Source: Flavobacterium sp. IMCC34852
GTDB lineage: Bacteria; Bacteroidota; Bacteroidia; Flavobacteriales; Flavobacteriaceae
Direction of reading: 5' to 3'
DNA length: 64,000 nucleotides
NCBI RefSeq assembly: GCF_030643905.1
Contig: NZ_CP121446.1
Span: forward strand, 1,550,001 to 1,614,000
Shown here: in pieces, positions 53,133 to 61,795 of the stretch
Layout: each line of letters begins with the position of its first letter
Numbering within the stretch: position 1 is the first letter of the stretch
Notes under the pieces: generated by a model
Told to the model about the DNA's origin: nothing
Databases searched by the model: none
What the model saw: only the letters and a program-made list of their open reading frames with translations
Position numbers and translations under genes: made by a program

Positions 53133-53966
53133 ATGGGATTATTGAAACGAAATCCTTTTGGTCATATACTCTTTATCAAAAAATGGTTAATTCGTATCTT
53201 CGGAGCTTTGACGCACCGCAGGTATCGCGGTTTTAACGAACTTCATATCGAAGGTTCTGAAATCATCAAAGGCTTGCCTGATAAAAATGTACTCTTTATC
53301 TCCAATCACCAAACGTACTTTGCCGATGTCGTAGCCATGTTTCACGTGTTCAATGCCAGTCTATCAGGGCGAGTTGACAATATTAAAAACGTAGGCTATT
53401 TATGGCAACCCAAAATGAATATCTACTACGTTGCTGCCAGTGAAACCATGAAAGACGGTTGGTTGCCCAGAATTTTGGCCTATGTAGGCGCTATAACAGT
53501 GGAACGTACTTGGCGTTCAGGTGGTAAAGATGTTGAAGAAAAGCGAGAAGTTAATCCTAACGATACCGAAAATATTCGCATAGCACTTGAAGACGGTTGG
53601 GTAATTACCTTTCCGCAAGGAACGACCAAGTCTTTTAAACCGGTGCGCAAAGGAACGGCGCATATTATCAAACAACACAAACCTATCGTAGTGCCTATTG
53701 TAATTGACGGTTTCCGTCGGGCGTTTGACAAAAAAGGGCTACGGGTGAAAAAGAAAAATATCCTGCAATCCTTCATCATCAAAGAACCTTTGGTGATTGA
53801 TTACGACAACGAAACCATAGAGCAAATTGTAGAAAAAGTAGAATATGCCATTGAGCAGCATCCTTCGTTCTTAAAAGTGATTCCCGCCGAAGAAATTGCC
53901 GAACAAGAGCGTCTCAATAAATTACGTAAATGGCAAGTGGATAAAGAAGATATTGTTGAAGAATAA
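53133..53966 (+). CDS. PlsC-like 1-acyl-glycerol-phosphate acyltransferase family protein
   Basis: 277 residues. Acyltransferase domain from about 40 to 240. The first motif reads NHQTYFAD with five residues between His59 and Asp65, against the canonical HX4D, and the third reads FPQGTT where most have FPEGT. The rest (GWLPRILAYVGAITVERTWR, KPIVVPIVIDGFRRAF) fits the family. It may acylate lysophosphatidate or another lipid (ornithine or amino lipids); the altered motifs make this uncertain. Two ATGs lie close; the second (53133) is in frame. Confidence 0.85.
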   Translation: MGLLKRNPFGHILFIKKWLIRIFGALTHRRYRGFNELHIEGSEIIKGLPDKNVLFISNHQTYFADVVAMFHVFNASLSGRVDNIKNVGYLWQPKMNIYYVAASETMKDGWLPRILAYVGAITVERTWRSGGKDVEEKREVNPNDTENIRIALEDGWVITFPQGTTKSFKPVRKGTAHIIKQHKPIVVPIVIDGFRRAFDKKGLRVKKKNILQSFIIKEPLVIDYDNETIEQIVEKVEYAIEQHPSFLKVIPAEEIAEQERLNKLRKWQVDKEDIVEE

Positions 53967-53997
53967 AAAATCCCCTCGTATTGAGGGGATTTTTTTG
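53967..53997 (+). terminator. Terminator of the PlsC-like gene
   Basis: AAAATCCCCTC-gtatt-GAGGGGATTTT with T-tract, starting right at the stop codon. Confidence 0.93.
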
Positions 53998-54085
53998 TTG
54001 GGAGGTAATATTCATTTTTAATAGCAAATAAAAGAGGGTTAAGCCATTGCTAACTTATCACTTTTACTTGTCACGTATCTCTAAA

Positions 54086-54940
54086 TTAATTTACCGCTTC
54101 TACCGTAAAACCTGCTTTTCGGAGCAAAGCAATTACGCCTTGTTTACCTCCTAGGTGTGCGGCTCCTACGCCAAAGAAAGTAGGTTTGGTTTTGGCAATT
54201 TTATCTATTCGGCTAATCCAATTATTGTTTCGGTTGTTGAGCATTATATCAATGTATTTTGACGTCATTACGTTCGGTGATTTCTCGGTAAAGGTCAACA
54301 TGGCTTCCACATTTTCGGTTTGGTAAAGTGCCATCATTTCATTGAGCTCTGTTTTATCGCGTTGCATATTGTCTTTGGCGGTAATTACCAGTTCGTTCAT
54401 TTGTTCTTTGTACGGTATGGCGTCAAAAACAGCCAACTGTTCGGCTACGGTTTCTAATCCTATCACTTCTTCGTTTTGCGCTTTGGCTATTGCCATCAAT
54501 TCGGTTTCTACCGATTGCATTTCGCACCCCAACATTTTAGGATACAACATGGTGGCAATCATAAACGGTTTAACCGGGTTGAGGATTTCGGCAGAGTAGC
54601 CAATATTATTGGTCAAAAAAGCATCTACTATTTTAAAATCGGCTTCGGTGGTTAAGGATTTCATGGTTACACCATCTTTCATCATCATGCTGTTGAGCAT
54701 TTGTCCTTGCATGCCGGGATCATCCATATCGAGTTCTAAGCAAAGTTGCTCGGTATTGTCTAAAGCTTTTTTTACTTTTTCCGAAAGCGTAGCATCACAA
54801 GTAATGTGAATGGTTCCGAATAGATAAGACGGTTTTGACAATCCGTTTCCGGAGATTTTCCACAAGAGCGAATTCTCACTTTTTTGGCCATAAGCCAAAC
54901 CTATAAAAAGCGAACAAACAAACAGTAGTACTTTTTTCAT
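54086..54940 (-). CDS. TraB/GumN family protein
   Basis: 284 residues with a signal peptide (1-18). The family motifs are SYLFGTIHITCDATL (GxxH), ELDMDDPGM, GLETVAEQLAVFDAI and FFGVGAAHLGGKQGVIALL (second GxxH). These proteins resemble Tiki-type metalloproteases with GX2H and GX2H motifs, expected to act in the periplasm. It is the last gene of an operon with a sigma factor and a membrane protein (1 base and 5 bases between genes). Confidence 0.9.
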   Translation of the reverse strand: MKKVLLFVCSLFIGLAYGQKSENSLLWKISGNGLSKPSYLFGTIHITCDATLSEKVKKALDNTEQLCLELDMDDPGMQGQMLNSMMMKDGVTMKSLTTEADFKIVDAFLTNNIGYSAEILNPVKPFMIATMLYPKMLGCEMQSVETELMAIAKAQNEEVIGLETVAEQLAVFDAIPYKEQMNELVITAKDNMQRDKTELNEMMALYQTENVEAMLTFTEKSPNVMTSKYIDIMLNNRNNNWISRIDKIAKTKPTFFGVGAAHLGGKQGVIALLRKAGFTVEAVN

Positions 54941-54941
54941 A

Positions 54942-55580
54942 TTATAAATCTATTTTTTTAAGTTCTTTATAATTGGCGTTGAGTTTGCGCAGCAGGATAC
55001 CGTAAAGGAGTCGGTATATCAACCAAAATCCGCCAACAAATACCACTACAGTAGCTACTATCATACAGATGGTAATAGTCAGGGTATAGTAACTGTCTTC
55101 GTGGGCAATTTTATATTTCAACGGTGCCATTTCCGGATTGTAAACAAAGGCCATCACAAAGCCTAAAATGGTACTGATAAAAATCATAAACAAGTTGTAC
55201 CAAACGTAATATTGTACCGTTTTCCGTGTTCTGATAATATCTTGCATCAACTGTTTGGTTGAAGTAATGGTGGAAATCTTAGCGTAGTTTCGGTAAAAGC
55301 TAAAAATAAACAGAACTACTACTACGTAATTTACATAGGTTAATATCTTTAGATAGACGGCAAAATTTTCGGCATGTAAATTTTTTATGGCTTCTTCGGT
55401 ATTGAACAATATGCTAAATAAAGCCCATAGCGCAAACTCAAGTATGCTAATGATCAAAATCCATTTCACAATAGATGATGATTTCCTGTGTAGCATATTG
55501 TAAATCTCACTCTCCGAAACCTGCTCGTAAGAATGGGTGTCCTTTTTCCAGGCTTTTTTTAATAAATCCAACTCTTCCAT
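54942..55580 (-). CDS. Membrane protein of a sigma-factor operon
   Basis: 212 residues. A short cytoplasmic N-terminus (MEELDLLKKAWKKDTHSYEQVSESEIYNMLHRKS) and four membrane segments (about 35-55, 78-97, 122-145, 165-195). It starts 5 bases after the sigma factor stop, so an anti-sigma or sensing role is likely, but no zinc-binding anti-sigma motif (HxxxCxxC) is present. Confidence 0.75.
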   Translation of the reverse strand: MEELDLLKKAWKKDTHSYEQVSESEIYNMLHRKSSSIVKWILIISILEFALWALFSILFNTEEAIKNLHAENFAVYLKILTYVNYVVVVLFIFSFYRNYAKISTITSTKQLMQDIIRTRKTVQYYVWYNLFMIFISTILGFVMAFVYNPEMAPLKYKIAHEDSYYTLTITICMIVATVVVFVGGFWLIYRLLYGILLRKLNANYKELKKIDL

Positions 55581-55585
55581 AATCC

Positions 55586-56080
55586 TTAGGGATTTAATAT
55601 CTTTTTTAATTTTCCTTTGATTCTGTTCATTTTTACACGGGCATTGACTTCGCTAATCCCCAATGTTTCTGATATTTCGGTGTAATCCTTATCTTCAAGA
55701 TAAAGAAATACCAACGCTTTTTCAATATCATTCAACTGTTGCACCGCTTGGTACATCAATTTGATTTGTTCTTCTTCTTCTAAATTGTAATCTTCCTGAC
55801 TTAAGAAATGTTTTTGTCCTTCGTAAGTAACTGTCGAAACGGTTCGAGTACTTTTTCGGTACAGTGTAATGGCAGTGTTTAATGCTACGCGATAAGCCCA
55901 AGTAGAAAATTTAGATTCTCCTCTAAACTTTGGGAAGGCTTTCCATAGCTGAATGGTTATTTCCTGAAACAGATCATTGTGCGCATCTTCGCCATTGGTG
56001 TATAACCGACATATCTTGTGGATGATGTTCTGGTTTTCCTTTAGCTGTTTTACAAATGATTGTTCTAGGTTGTCACTCAT
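55586..56080 (-). CDS. RNA polymerase sigma factor, sigma-70 (ECF-like) family
   Basis: 164 residues. Region 2: HKICRLYTNGEDAHNDLFQEITIQLWKAFPKFRGESKFSTWAYRVALNTAI; region 4: LNDIEKALVFLYLEDKDYTEISETLGISEVNARVKMNRIKGKLKKIL. First gene of the operon with the membrane protein and TraB/GumN protein. Confidence 0.93.
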   Translation of the reverse strand: MSDNLEQSFVKQLKENQNIIHKICRLYTNGEDAHNDLFQEITIQLWKAFPKFRGESKFSTWAYRVALNTAITLYRKSTRTVSTVTYEGQKHFLSQEDYNLEEEEQIKLMYQAVQQLNDIEKALVFLYLEDKDYTEISETLGISEVNARVKMNRIKGKLKKILNP

Positions 56081-56165
56081 AGCCCGTTAGTAGTGTAAGT
56101 CCTTGTTTTGTTACACTTAGTAAAACTACATTTTTTATTATTCAAATTCAAGTTTCTAATTTCGC

Positions 56166-56173
56166 TATCTTTG
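56166..56173 (+). promoter_or_regulatory. Promoter -7 box of the CvfB-like gene
   Basis: TATCTTTG, 33 bases before the ATG. Confidence 0.55.
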
Positions 56174-56198
56174 CAGCAGAAAATTACCGTCACTCAAA

Positions 56199-57038
56199 AT
56201 GAAAATAGGACATTACAACACGCTTACCATAGCCCGAGAAACCAAAGTCGGACTCTTTTTAACCGATGGCACGACCGATGTGTTACTTCCGTTAAAATAT
56301 GTGCCAAAGGAATATACTATAGGCGATGAAATTATAGTGTTTGTATACCTTGACCACGAAGAAAGACCGGTGGCTACGACTTTGGAACCTTATATTTTGA
56401 TGGATGAATTTGGTTTACTTCGCGTAAATTACGTCAATAAATTTGGGGCTTTTCTAGATTGGGGTTTGGAGAAAGACCTTTTTGTGCCCTTTAAAGAACA
56501 AGCCCGTCCAATGGAAAAAGGCAAACGCTATTTGGTATTTGCCTATATCGATGAAAAGACCAATAGAATCGTAGCTTCGAGTAAAACCAATCAGTTTTTG
56601 AATAATGATAATTTGACTGTTGCCGTAGGCGATGAGGTAGATTTGATTATTTCACATATTACAGAAGTTGGGATTAATGTAATTATCAACGACCAACATA
56701 AAGGGTTGCTTTACAAAGACCAAGTTTACGAGGATATAAAGCCAGGCGATAGAATGACGGGTTATATTAAAGCTATTCGTCCCGATAATAAAATAGATGT
56801 CACTTTGCATAAATTCGGTTACCGCAATGTAGAACCGAATGCCGAAAAAATACTAGACGAACTCAGAGCTAGCAGAGGTTTTTTACGTCTAACAGACAAT
56901 AGCCATCCGGAAGATATCAAAACGGTATTGAAAATGAGCAAAAAGACTTTCAAGAAAGCCATTGGTGCCTTGTACAAAGAAAAGCGCATCGAACTTAAAG
57001 AAGACGGAATCTATTTGGTTCCTGAAGTTAAAATTTAA
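56199..57038 (+). CDS. CvfB-family S1-like RNA-binding protein
   Basis: 279 residues. Several OB-fold S1-type modules: EYTIGDEIIVFVYLDHEERPVAT, LRVNYVNKFGAFLDWGLEKDLFVPFKEQ, VAVGDEVDLIISHITEVGINVIINDQHKGLLYKDQVYEDIKPGDRMTGYIKAIRPDNKIDVTLH, and a C-terminal winged helix (KTVLKMSKKTFKKAIGALYKEKRIEL). This is the layout of CvfB, an RNA-binding regulator in Firmicutes. It converges on the serine hydrolase gene. Confidence 0.93.
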   Translation: MKIGHYNTLTIARETKVGLFLTDGTTDVLLPLKYVPKEYTIGDEIIVFVYLDHEERPVATTLEPYILMDEFGLLRVNYVNKFGAFLDWGLEKDLFVPFKEQARPMEKGKRYLVFAYIDEKTNRIVASSKTNQFLNNDNLTVAVGDEVDLIISHITEVGINVIINDQHKGLLYKDQVYEDIKPGDRMTGYIKAIRPDNKIDVTLHKFGYRNVEPNAEKILDELRASRGFLRLTDNSHPEDIKTVLKMSKKTFKKAIGALYKEKRIELKEDGIYLVPEVKI

Positions 57039-57044
57039 ACTAAT

Positions 57045-58268
57045 TTACTCTTTCATTTCTAACTCGGTCGGCACCGGAGTTTCAATTTCGGTTTTCTTTT
57101 GATAAAAAAGACTACTCACCATACTCAAGGTAGCATAAGGTCGGTTAGAATATTTATTGCCCAAACAAATCACGGTCACGGTATCTTTTTTGACCGGTAT
57201 AAAGGAGGTATTATTGCCATGCCACCAGCCGTTGTGGTAAACCATTTTTTCTCCGTTTGGAGGTAAAAAGCGCATGCGCATGCCTAAGCCATAATCTTTT
57301 ATTGGTTTGGCAACCTTAGCGGCGCTATAACCGTAATAAGCTTCTTGCAATAATTCGGGTTTGATGAAATCCGAAGAGTAAGTGGCCAAATCAAACTTCA
57401 CTAAATCTCTGGGTGTTGAGTAAATGTTTTTATCACCATGCAAGTTGTCATATTGATCCCAAGGAAAAATATTGCTGCCACGGTAAGATTTACAAACGGT
57501 ATCTCGGTCGGTTTCATAATTAAAAACAAAAGTGTTTTTCATACCAAGCGGTTTGAAAATCAGGGTTTGCATGGCGTCGCGAAAGTTTTGACCGGTAGCT
57601 CTTTCGATGACTAGGGCCAAAATGACATAGTTGGTATTGCAATAATCAAAGCGGGTATTATCAGCAAAAACGGGTTTGAATTTTTGCTTGATCATCAAAT
57701 CCAAAATATCTTTATTAGTCAACACCTTTTTTCGGTTCCAGGCTTTTTTCATTATACCGGGAAAGTTGGAGTAGTGCGGCAAACCGCTTCTGTGGTTCAG
57801 CAAAGTCCTGATGGTGGTGTTTTTATAAGGGAATTTCGGAATCCAATCGGTTACTTTTTGGTCGAGCATAATATTGTCGTCTTGTACCAATTTTAAGATG
57901 GCTGTAGCCGTCAAAACTTTGCTCACAGAAGCCAAGTGAATAGCGGTATTGGCATCGATTTTTTTTCCGGTTTTGGCATTGGAAAATCCCCTGTAATCTT
58001 CATAAATGATTCGGCCGTTTTTGGCCACCAAAAAACTTCCGCTGTAGTAAGGCGAATTGATGAATTTGTGGTAAAATGAATCAATTTTGGGTTTCTTTTC
58101 GTTGATGTAAGCTTCTGAAACCAAGCCGAATTTGACATTAAAAGGAATTGTAATCAGAGTAGTGTCAAGATTTGCAAGGTTTTCAGAAACGAATTGTCGG
58201 GTTCCGACCATTGGGCCGGAAAAATACAATAGCGTGCTTAGAAAAAAGGAAATCAGGGTAAGCTTCAT
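57045..58268 (-). CDS. Serine hydrolase of the beta-lactamase (class C-like) family
   Basis: 407 residues with an N-terminal hydrophobic signal. Catalytic SVSK in IHLASVSKVLTATAI, YCN in FDYCNTNYVILALVIER, and the third motif region HNGWWHGNNTSF. The family comprises D-Ala-D-Ala peptidases, esterases and related enzymes of the envelope; the substrate is unknown. Confidence 0.88.
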   Translation of the reverse strand: MKLTLISFFLSTLLYFSGPMVGTRQFVSENLANLDTTLITIPFNVKFGLVSEAYINEKKPKIDSFYHKFINSPYYSGSFLVAKNGRIIYEDYRGFSNAKTGKKIDANTAIHLASVSKVLTATAILKLVQDDNIMLDQKVTDWIPKFPYKNTTIRTLLNHRSGLPHYSNFPGIMKKAWNRKKVLTNKDILDLMIKQKFKPVFADNTRFDYCNTNYVILALVIERATGQNFRDAMQTLIFKPLGMKNTFVFNYETDRDTVCKSYRGSNIFPWDQYDNLHGDKNIYSTPRDLVKFDLATYSSDFIKPELLQEAYYGYSAAKVAKPIKDYGLGMRMRFLPPNGEKMVYHNGWWHGNNTSFIPVKKDTVTVICLGNKYSNRPYATLSMVSSLFYQKKTEIETPVPTELEMKE

Positions 58269-58351
58269 GGTTGCAATAATACCAATATTTAACCGAAATT
58301 AAAACCTTTAAATTCTAAATCGTTGTTAATCTTTCCAACTTTTGTTAACAA

Positions 58352-58379
58352 AAAACCGCCTCTTGAAGGAGGCGGTTTT
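58352..58379 (-). terminator. Terminator of the tonB-like gene
   Basis: AAAACCGCCTC / GAGGCGGTTTT with a short loop; T-tract on the minus strand, 6 bases past the stop. Confidence 0.92.
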
Positions 58380-58385
58380 GAGGAA

Positions 58386-59201
58386 TTAAATTTTAACTTT
58401 TATAGGTAACATGAATAAGGTTCTAACCGGTTTTCCGTTTTTTACACCCGGTTCCCATTTTACTTTGGAAGCTTTCAGCAAGCGAATGGCTTCTTTTTCT
58501 AACTGGTAATTGGTACTGCGTATGGCTTTTATATCGGTCAATGTGCCGTCTTTTTCTATTACAAATGACATCATAACACTCATCGTTACATCGCCATCTT
58601 CTTCAATTTCAGGTCTTTCAAATTTTCGAACTACATATTCGTAGAATTTTTCTATACCGCCCGGATATTTCGGAAGTACATCAAGATTGTTGGTGGTTTC
58701 ATAACCCGGACCACTCGGAACGTCTACGGGATTATTGTTTCCGCCTTCAACGCCGGAAGTGATTGGGATTGTTCCGGTGCCATTGCCTTCAGATGGTGGT
58801 GGTGTTTCTTTGAGTTCATTGTTGGTTGGTACATTGTCTGTCGCGTTTTCGGTATCGGTAACGACCATGTTGGAAAGATTGTTGGGCTCAACACTATTTG
58901 GAGCTTGTTGCTCTTTTTGGGGAGCCGCCGGTTTTTCTATTTCAGGTTTAGATGTTAAATCAACCGGGGTAATTTGGTTGTCATCTATTACAATTACAGG
59001 TCCGTCATGAGGAACATCACTAAAGGAAGTCAAGAACAGCCCACCGCCAATGGCAGTTAAAAAGAAAGCGACACCACCGATAAGAGCAAATAATGAGGTT
59101 TTGGCATTTTCTTGACGCAACTGGTAGGCGCCGTAGGCTTTGTTTTTGCCTTCAAAAACCAGATCGATCCAGTTTCTTTCATAAATACTAACGTTTGACA
59201 T
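58386..59201 (-). CDS. Energy transducer TonB-family protein
   Basis: 271 residues. A cytoplasmic N-terminus (YERNWIDLVFEGKNKAYGAYQLRQ), one membrane segment (about 36-60), a Pro/Glu/Asn-rich linker across the periplasm, and a TonB C-terminal domain (about 185-271) with YVVRKFERPEIEEDGDVTMSVMMSFVIEKDGTLTDIKAIRS and WEPGVKNGKPVRTLFMLPIKVKI. It would pass proton-motive energy to outer-membrane receptors. No ExbB/ExbD in the window. Confidence 0.93.
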   Translation of the reverse strand: MSNVSIYERNWIDLVFEGKNKAYGAYQLRQENAKTSLFALIGGVAFFLTAIGGGLFLTSFSDVPHDGPVIVIDDNQITPVDLTSKPEIEKPAAPQKEQQAPNSVEPNNLSNMVVTDTENATDNVPTNNELKETPPPSEGNGTGTIPITSGVEGGNNNPVDVPSGPGYETTNNLDVLPKYPGGIEKFYEYVVRKFERPEIEEDGDVTMSVMMSFVIEKDGTLTDIKAIRSTNYQLEKEAIRLLKASKVKWEPGVKNGKPVRTLFMLPIKVKI

Positions 59202-59371
59202 AATTATATGGTTTTAGAGTTAAGTATTTATACTACATAAGCGAAGTGTTTAAAGTTATAACGCAGGAAATATTAAAATAGTATAAATAATGTTAAATAT
59301 TTATCTATATAGAGGTAGTATTCCGCTAAAAGGTTGGAAAGATTTAAATAAATCTGGGCAAAAAAAGAAAA

Positions 59372-59923
59372 TTATCTTTTGCTTTCGATGATTTCCGCCA
59401 ATAATTTTTTGGCGCGAAGCAATTTGATTTTAACGTTGCTCAGGGGTTCGTTCAGCTGTTCTGCAATTTCCTGATAACTCATTTCCTGAAAATAACGCAA
59501 CTGAATGACTTCCTGATAATGTGGTTTTAATTCTTTGATGAATTGGAGTAGGCGAGACAGGTTTTGTTCAGTAATCAATTCGTCTTCGGCAGAAGGAGAA
59601 CTATCGGCTACGTTGTAGGCTTGTTGGTCTTCTTCATCGGTAATTTCCACAAAAACGGTCGATTTTTTTTTGCGGAGCATATCGATGTGCACATTTTTGG
59701 CAATGGCAATCAACCAAGTATTGAATTGAAATTCGGGGTTGTAAGTCGCAATTTTGTCAAAAGCTTTAGAGAAAGTTTCAATAGTAATGTCTTCCGAATC
59801 GGTTTCGTTTTCCGTTCGTTTGAGCATAAAGCCATACACTTCGTTCCAATAATGGTCGAGCAAAAAGGTAAACGCTACTTGGTCACCTTTCTTGGCTTTC
59901 TCTATGTATTTGTTTATTTCCAA
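59372..59923 (-). CDS. RNA polymerase sigma factor, sigma-70 family
   Basis: 183 residues from a TTG at 59923 (LEINKYIEKAKKGDQVAF). An ATG at 60004 would add 27 residues without family likeness that overlap the glycosyltransferase gene by 91 bases; the TTG reduces the overlap to 10. Region 2 has YWNEVYGFMLKRTENETDSEDITIETFSKAFDKIATYNPEFQFNTWLIAIAKNV, region 4 HYQEVIQLRYFQEMSYQEIAEQLNEPLSNVKIKLLRAKKLL. No anti-sigma gene is adjacent. Confidence 0.88.
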   Translation of the reverse strand: MEINKYIEKAKKGDQVAFTFLLDHYWNEVYGFMLKRTENETDSEDITIETFSKAFDKIATYNPEFQFNTWLIAIAKNVHIDMLRKKKSTVFVEITDEEDQQAYNVADSSPSAEDELITEQNLSRLLQFIKELKPHYQEVIQLRYFQEMSYQEIAEQLNEPLSNVKIKLLRAKKLLAEIIESKR

Positions 59924-61020
59924 TGCACCGGTTTTGAGAACGTATTGGTGATGAATACATTCAATTGGGTGAAAATTAAAACAATTTCTATGATGGGAAA
60001 CCAATACATCACATCTTTTTCTTTAAGCTTTCCGGCCGCAAATCCCATGGATAGCCACGCAAATAAATAGCGGAAGCCAATGATACTCACCACAGCAATC
60101 CACTGAAATTGAAATACCAACAAGACTATTGGTAGCAATAAAAACAACAATTGAGAAGCGTAGAATAACCCCAATTGGTTGCGGTCAAACATTTTATAGT
60201 GTTTGGCGGTTGATACATGACGGCGTTTTTGGGTAAACCAATCCTTGAATGATTTTTTGGGCTCCGAATAGGTAAAGCTGTCTTGTAAATAACAAATGGC
60301 TGTGTTTTCTCCGGTTGCGGCTTGGTTGATAAACAAATCGTCATCTCCGGAACGGATTTTCATATGATCCATAAAACCACGCACTTTAAAAAACTCTTCG
60401 CGTTTGTAGGCCATGTTACGTCCAACTCCCATATAAGGTTTCCCTATTTTGGCCCAAGAAAAATATTGGGTTGCTGTTAATAGCGTTTCAAAACGGATGA
60501 TTTTATTCAAAAACGAATTGGCAATTTTTTCATAAGCGCCATAACCCAAAACGATATTTTTTTGTGCTGTAAACTGTGAACTCATGCTCGTAATCCAATC
60601 TTTGGAAGTCGGATAGCAATCGGCATCGGTAAACAATAAGTATTCGTATTTTGCGGCTTTGATTCCCAATGTCAAGGCGAATTTTTTATTACCCCAAAAG
60701 GCTTCGTTATTTTCTACTTTGACCAATTTAATGTTGGGATATTGTTTTTCAAATGCCTCAAAAATCTCTAAGGTATTATCGCTCGAGGCATCATCAATCA
60801 ATACGATTTCAAAAGTGTGGTAATTTTGTTCTGCCAACAGCGGTACAAATTGCTGCACATTCTCTTCTTCATTTTTAGCACAAACAATCACTGAAATCGG
60901 TACTCTTTTCGGAGTTACAGTTTGTGGTTTAGCAAAAGAAAATTTGCCAAATACTACAACATAATATAAGAATTGAATAACTACAACGGCGATGAATAGA
61001 CAGAATAGAGCTAATAACAT
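59914..61020 (-). CDS. Membrane glycosyltransferase family 2 protein
   Basis: 368 residues. One N-terminal membrane segment, GT-A domain with PISVIVCAKNEEENVQQFVPLL, IVLIDDASSDNT, LLFTDADCYP (DxD), SGDDDLFINQAA and QKRRHVSTAKHY in place of QxxRW, then three or four C-terminal membrane segments. It probably adds sugars to a lipid or cell-surface polymer. The sigma factor gene overlaps its 3' end by 10 bases. Confidence 0.92.
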   Translation of the reverse strand: MLLALFCLFIAVVVIQFLYYVVVFGKFSFAKPQTVTPKRVPISVIVCAKNEEENVQQFVPLLAEQNYHTFEIVLIDDASSDNTLEIFEAFEKQYPNIKLVKVENNEAFWGNKKFALTLGIKAAKYEYLLFTDADCYPTSKDWITSMSSQFTAQKNIVLGYGAYEKIANSFLNKIIRFETLLTATQYFSWAKIGKPYMGVGRNMAYKREEFFKVRGFMDHMKIRSGDDDLFINQAATGENTAICYLQDSFTYSEPKKSFKDWFTQKRRHVSTAKHYKMFDRNQLGLFYASQLLFLLLPIVLLVFQFQWIAVVSIIGFRYLFAWLSMGFAAGKLKEKDVMYWFPIIEIVLIFTQLNVFITNTFSKPVHWK

Positions 61021-61097
61021 AGGCTTTTTTTGACTTTAAAAAGGTGTGCAAATGTAGTTATTCTAACCGCAATAATCAAGGGATTTTTAACAAATTC

Positions 61098-61709
61098 CTA
61101 TCGGTTCTTTTTCATTTCGTTGGCAATGTCAATGGCCTGATGGTCATTGGTTTTTTCGAGTTCGGAGATGATGTTTTGGTAGTTTTTATCATCTCGATTT
61201 TGGGATAATTTCTTTTGGGCTTCGATACCGGTGACTTCGATTTCAAAAGCAATAATTCCTCGGGCTTCCCGCATGGTTTTTTCGGATAGATTTTCGACAC
61301 GAACCGGTTTCTCTGATTTGACTTCGTATTTATCGACTAATTTTTTAAGTGAATTGACTGCTTGTTCGTGGTTGTAAATGGTCACTTTTCCGTAAACATG
61401 TACGGCCAGATAATTCCAGGTTGGTACATTTTCATGGTCATACCAAGAAGAAGAAATATAAGTATGCGCTCCCGAAAAAATAGCCAATACTTCATCACTG
61501 TTCTTAAAACTTTCTGCTTGTGGGTTGAGTTTAGAGACGTGTCCGACTAAAATTAGATTACCGTTTTCATTCACATCCAAGACTAACGGTATGTGCGTTG
61601 CCCATAATTTTCCATTGGTTTGGTTGACTAAAATCGCAAAGCCGTTTTGATGCAAGAAGTTTTGAATGTCTTCTTGGTTTTCGTTTTTGTATAAGTCGGG
61701 GATGTACAT
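61098..61709 (-). CDS. FMN-binding negative transcriptional regulator, PaiB-like
   Basis: 203 residues. MYIPDLYKNENQEDIQNFLHQNGFAILVNQTNGKLWATHIPLVLD and YISSSWYDHENVPTWNYLAVHVYGKV are the FMN_bind_2 pattern with a split-barrel fold. Relatives include B. subtilis PaiB. A transcriptional role in this organism is not shown. The start ATG is followed upstream by an inverted word repeat. Confidence 0.92.
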   Translation of the reverse strand: MYIPDLYKNENQEDIQNFLHQNGFAILVNQTNGKLWATHIPLVLDVNENGNLILVGHVSKLNPQAESFKNSDEVLAIFSGAHTYISSSWYDHENVPTWNYLAVHVYGKVTIYNHEQAVNSLKKLVDKYEVKSEKPVRVENLSEKTMREARGIIAFEIEVTGIEAQKKLSQNRDDKNYQNIISELEKTNDHQAIDIANEMKKNR

Positions 61710-61714
61710 TTTTA

Positions 61715-61792
61715 GGGATTAGTTAAAAGGGATAAGGGATTAGTATATTGAGTGATTAGGAAACTTATCCCTTTTCCCTAATCCCTTTTAAC
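61715..61792. repeat. Word repeat (gggattag / ttatccctt) as an inverted repeat
   Basis: Left part gttaaaagggataagggatt, right part its near reverse complement (61764-61792); the right part ends four bases before the stop of murB. It lies between murB and the PaiB-like gene. Confidence 0.8.
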
Positions 61793-61795
61793 TTT

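Noticed and set aside
50015-58268. Two serine hydrolases as a recent duplication
   Set aside because: They share only family motifs; lengths, N-termini (lipoprotein against signal sequence) and active-site contexts differ.
59924-60004. ATG start adding 27 residues to the third sigma factor
   Set aside because: The extension overlaps the glycosyltransferase coding region by 91 bases and has no sigma-factor likeness; sigma region 2 homology begins after the TTG.
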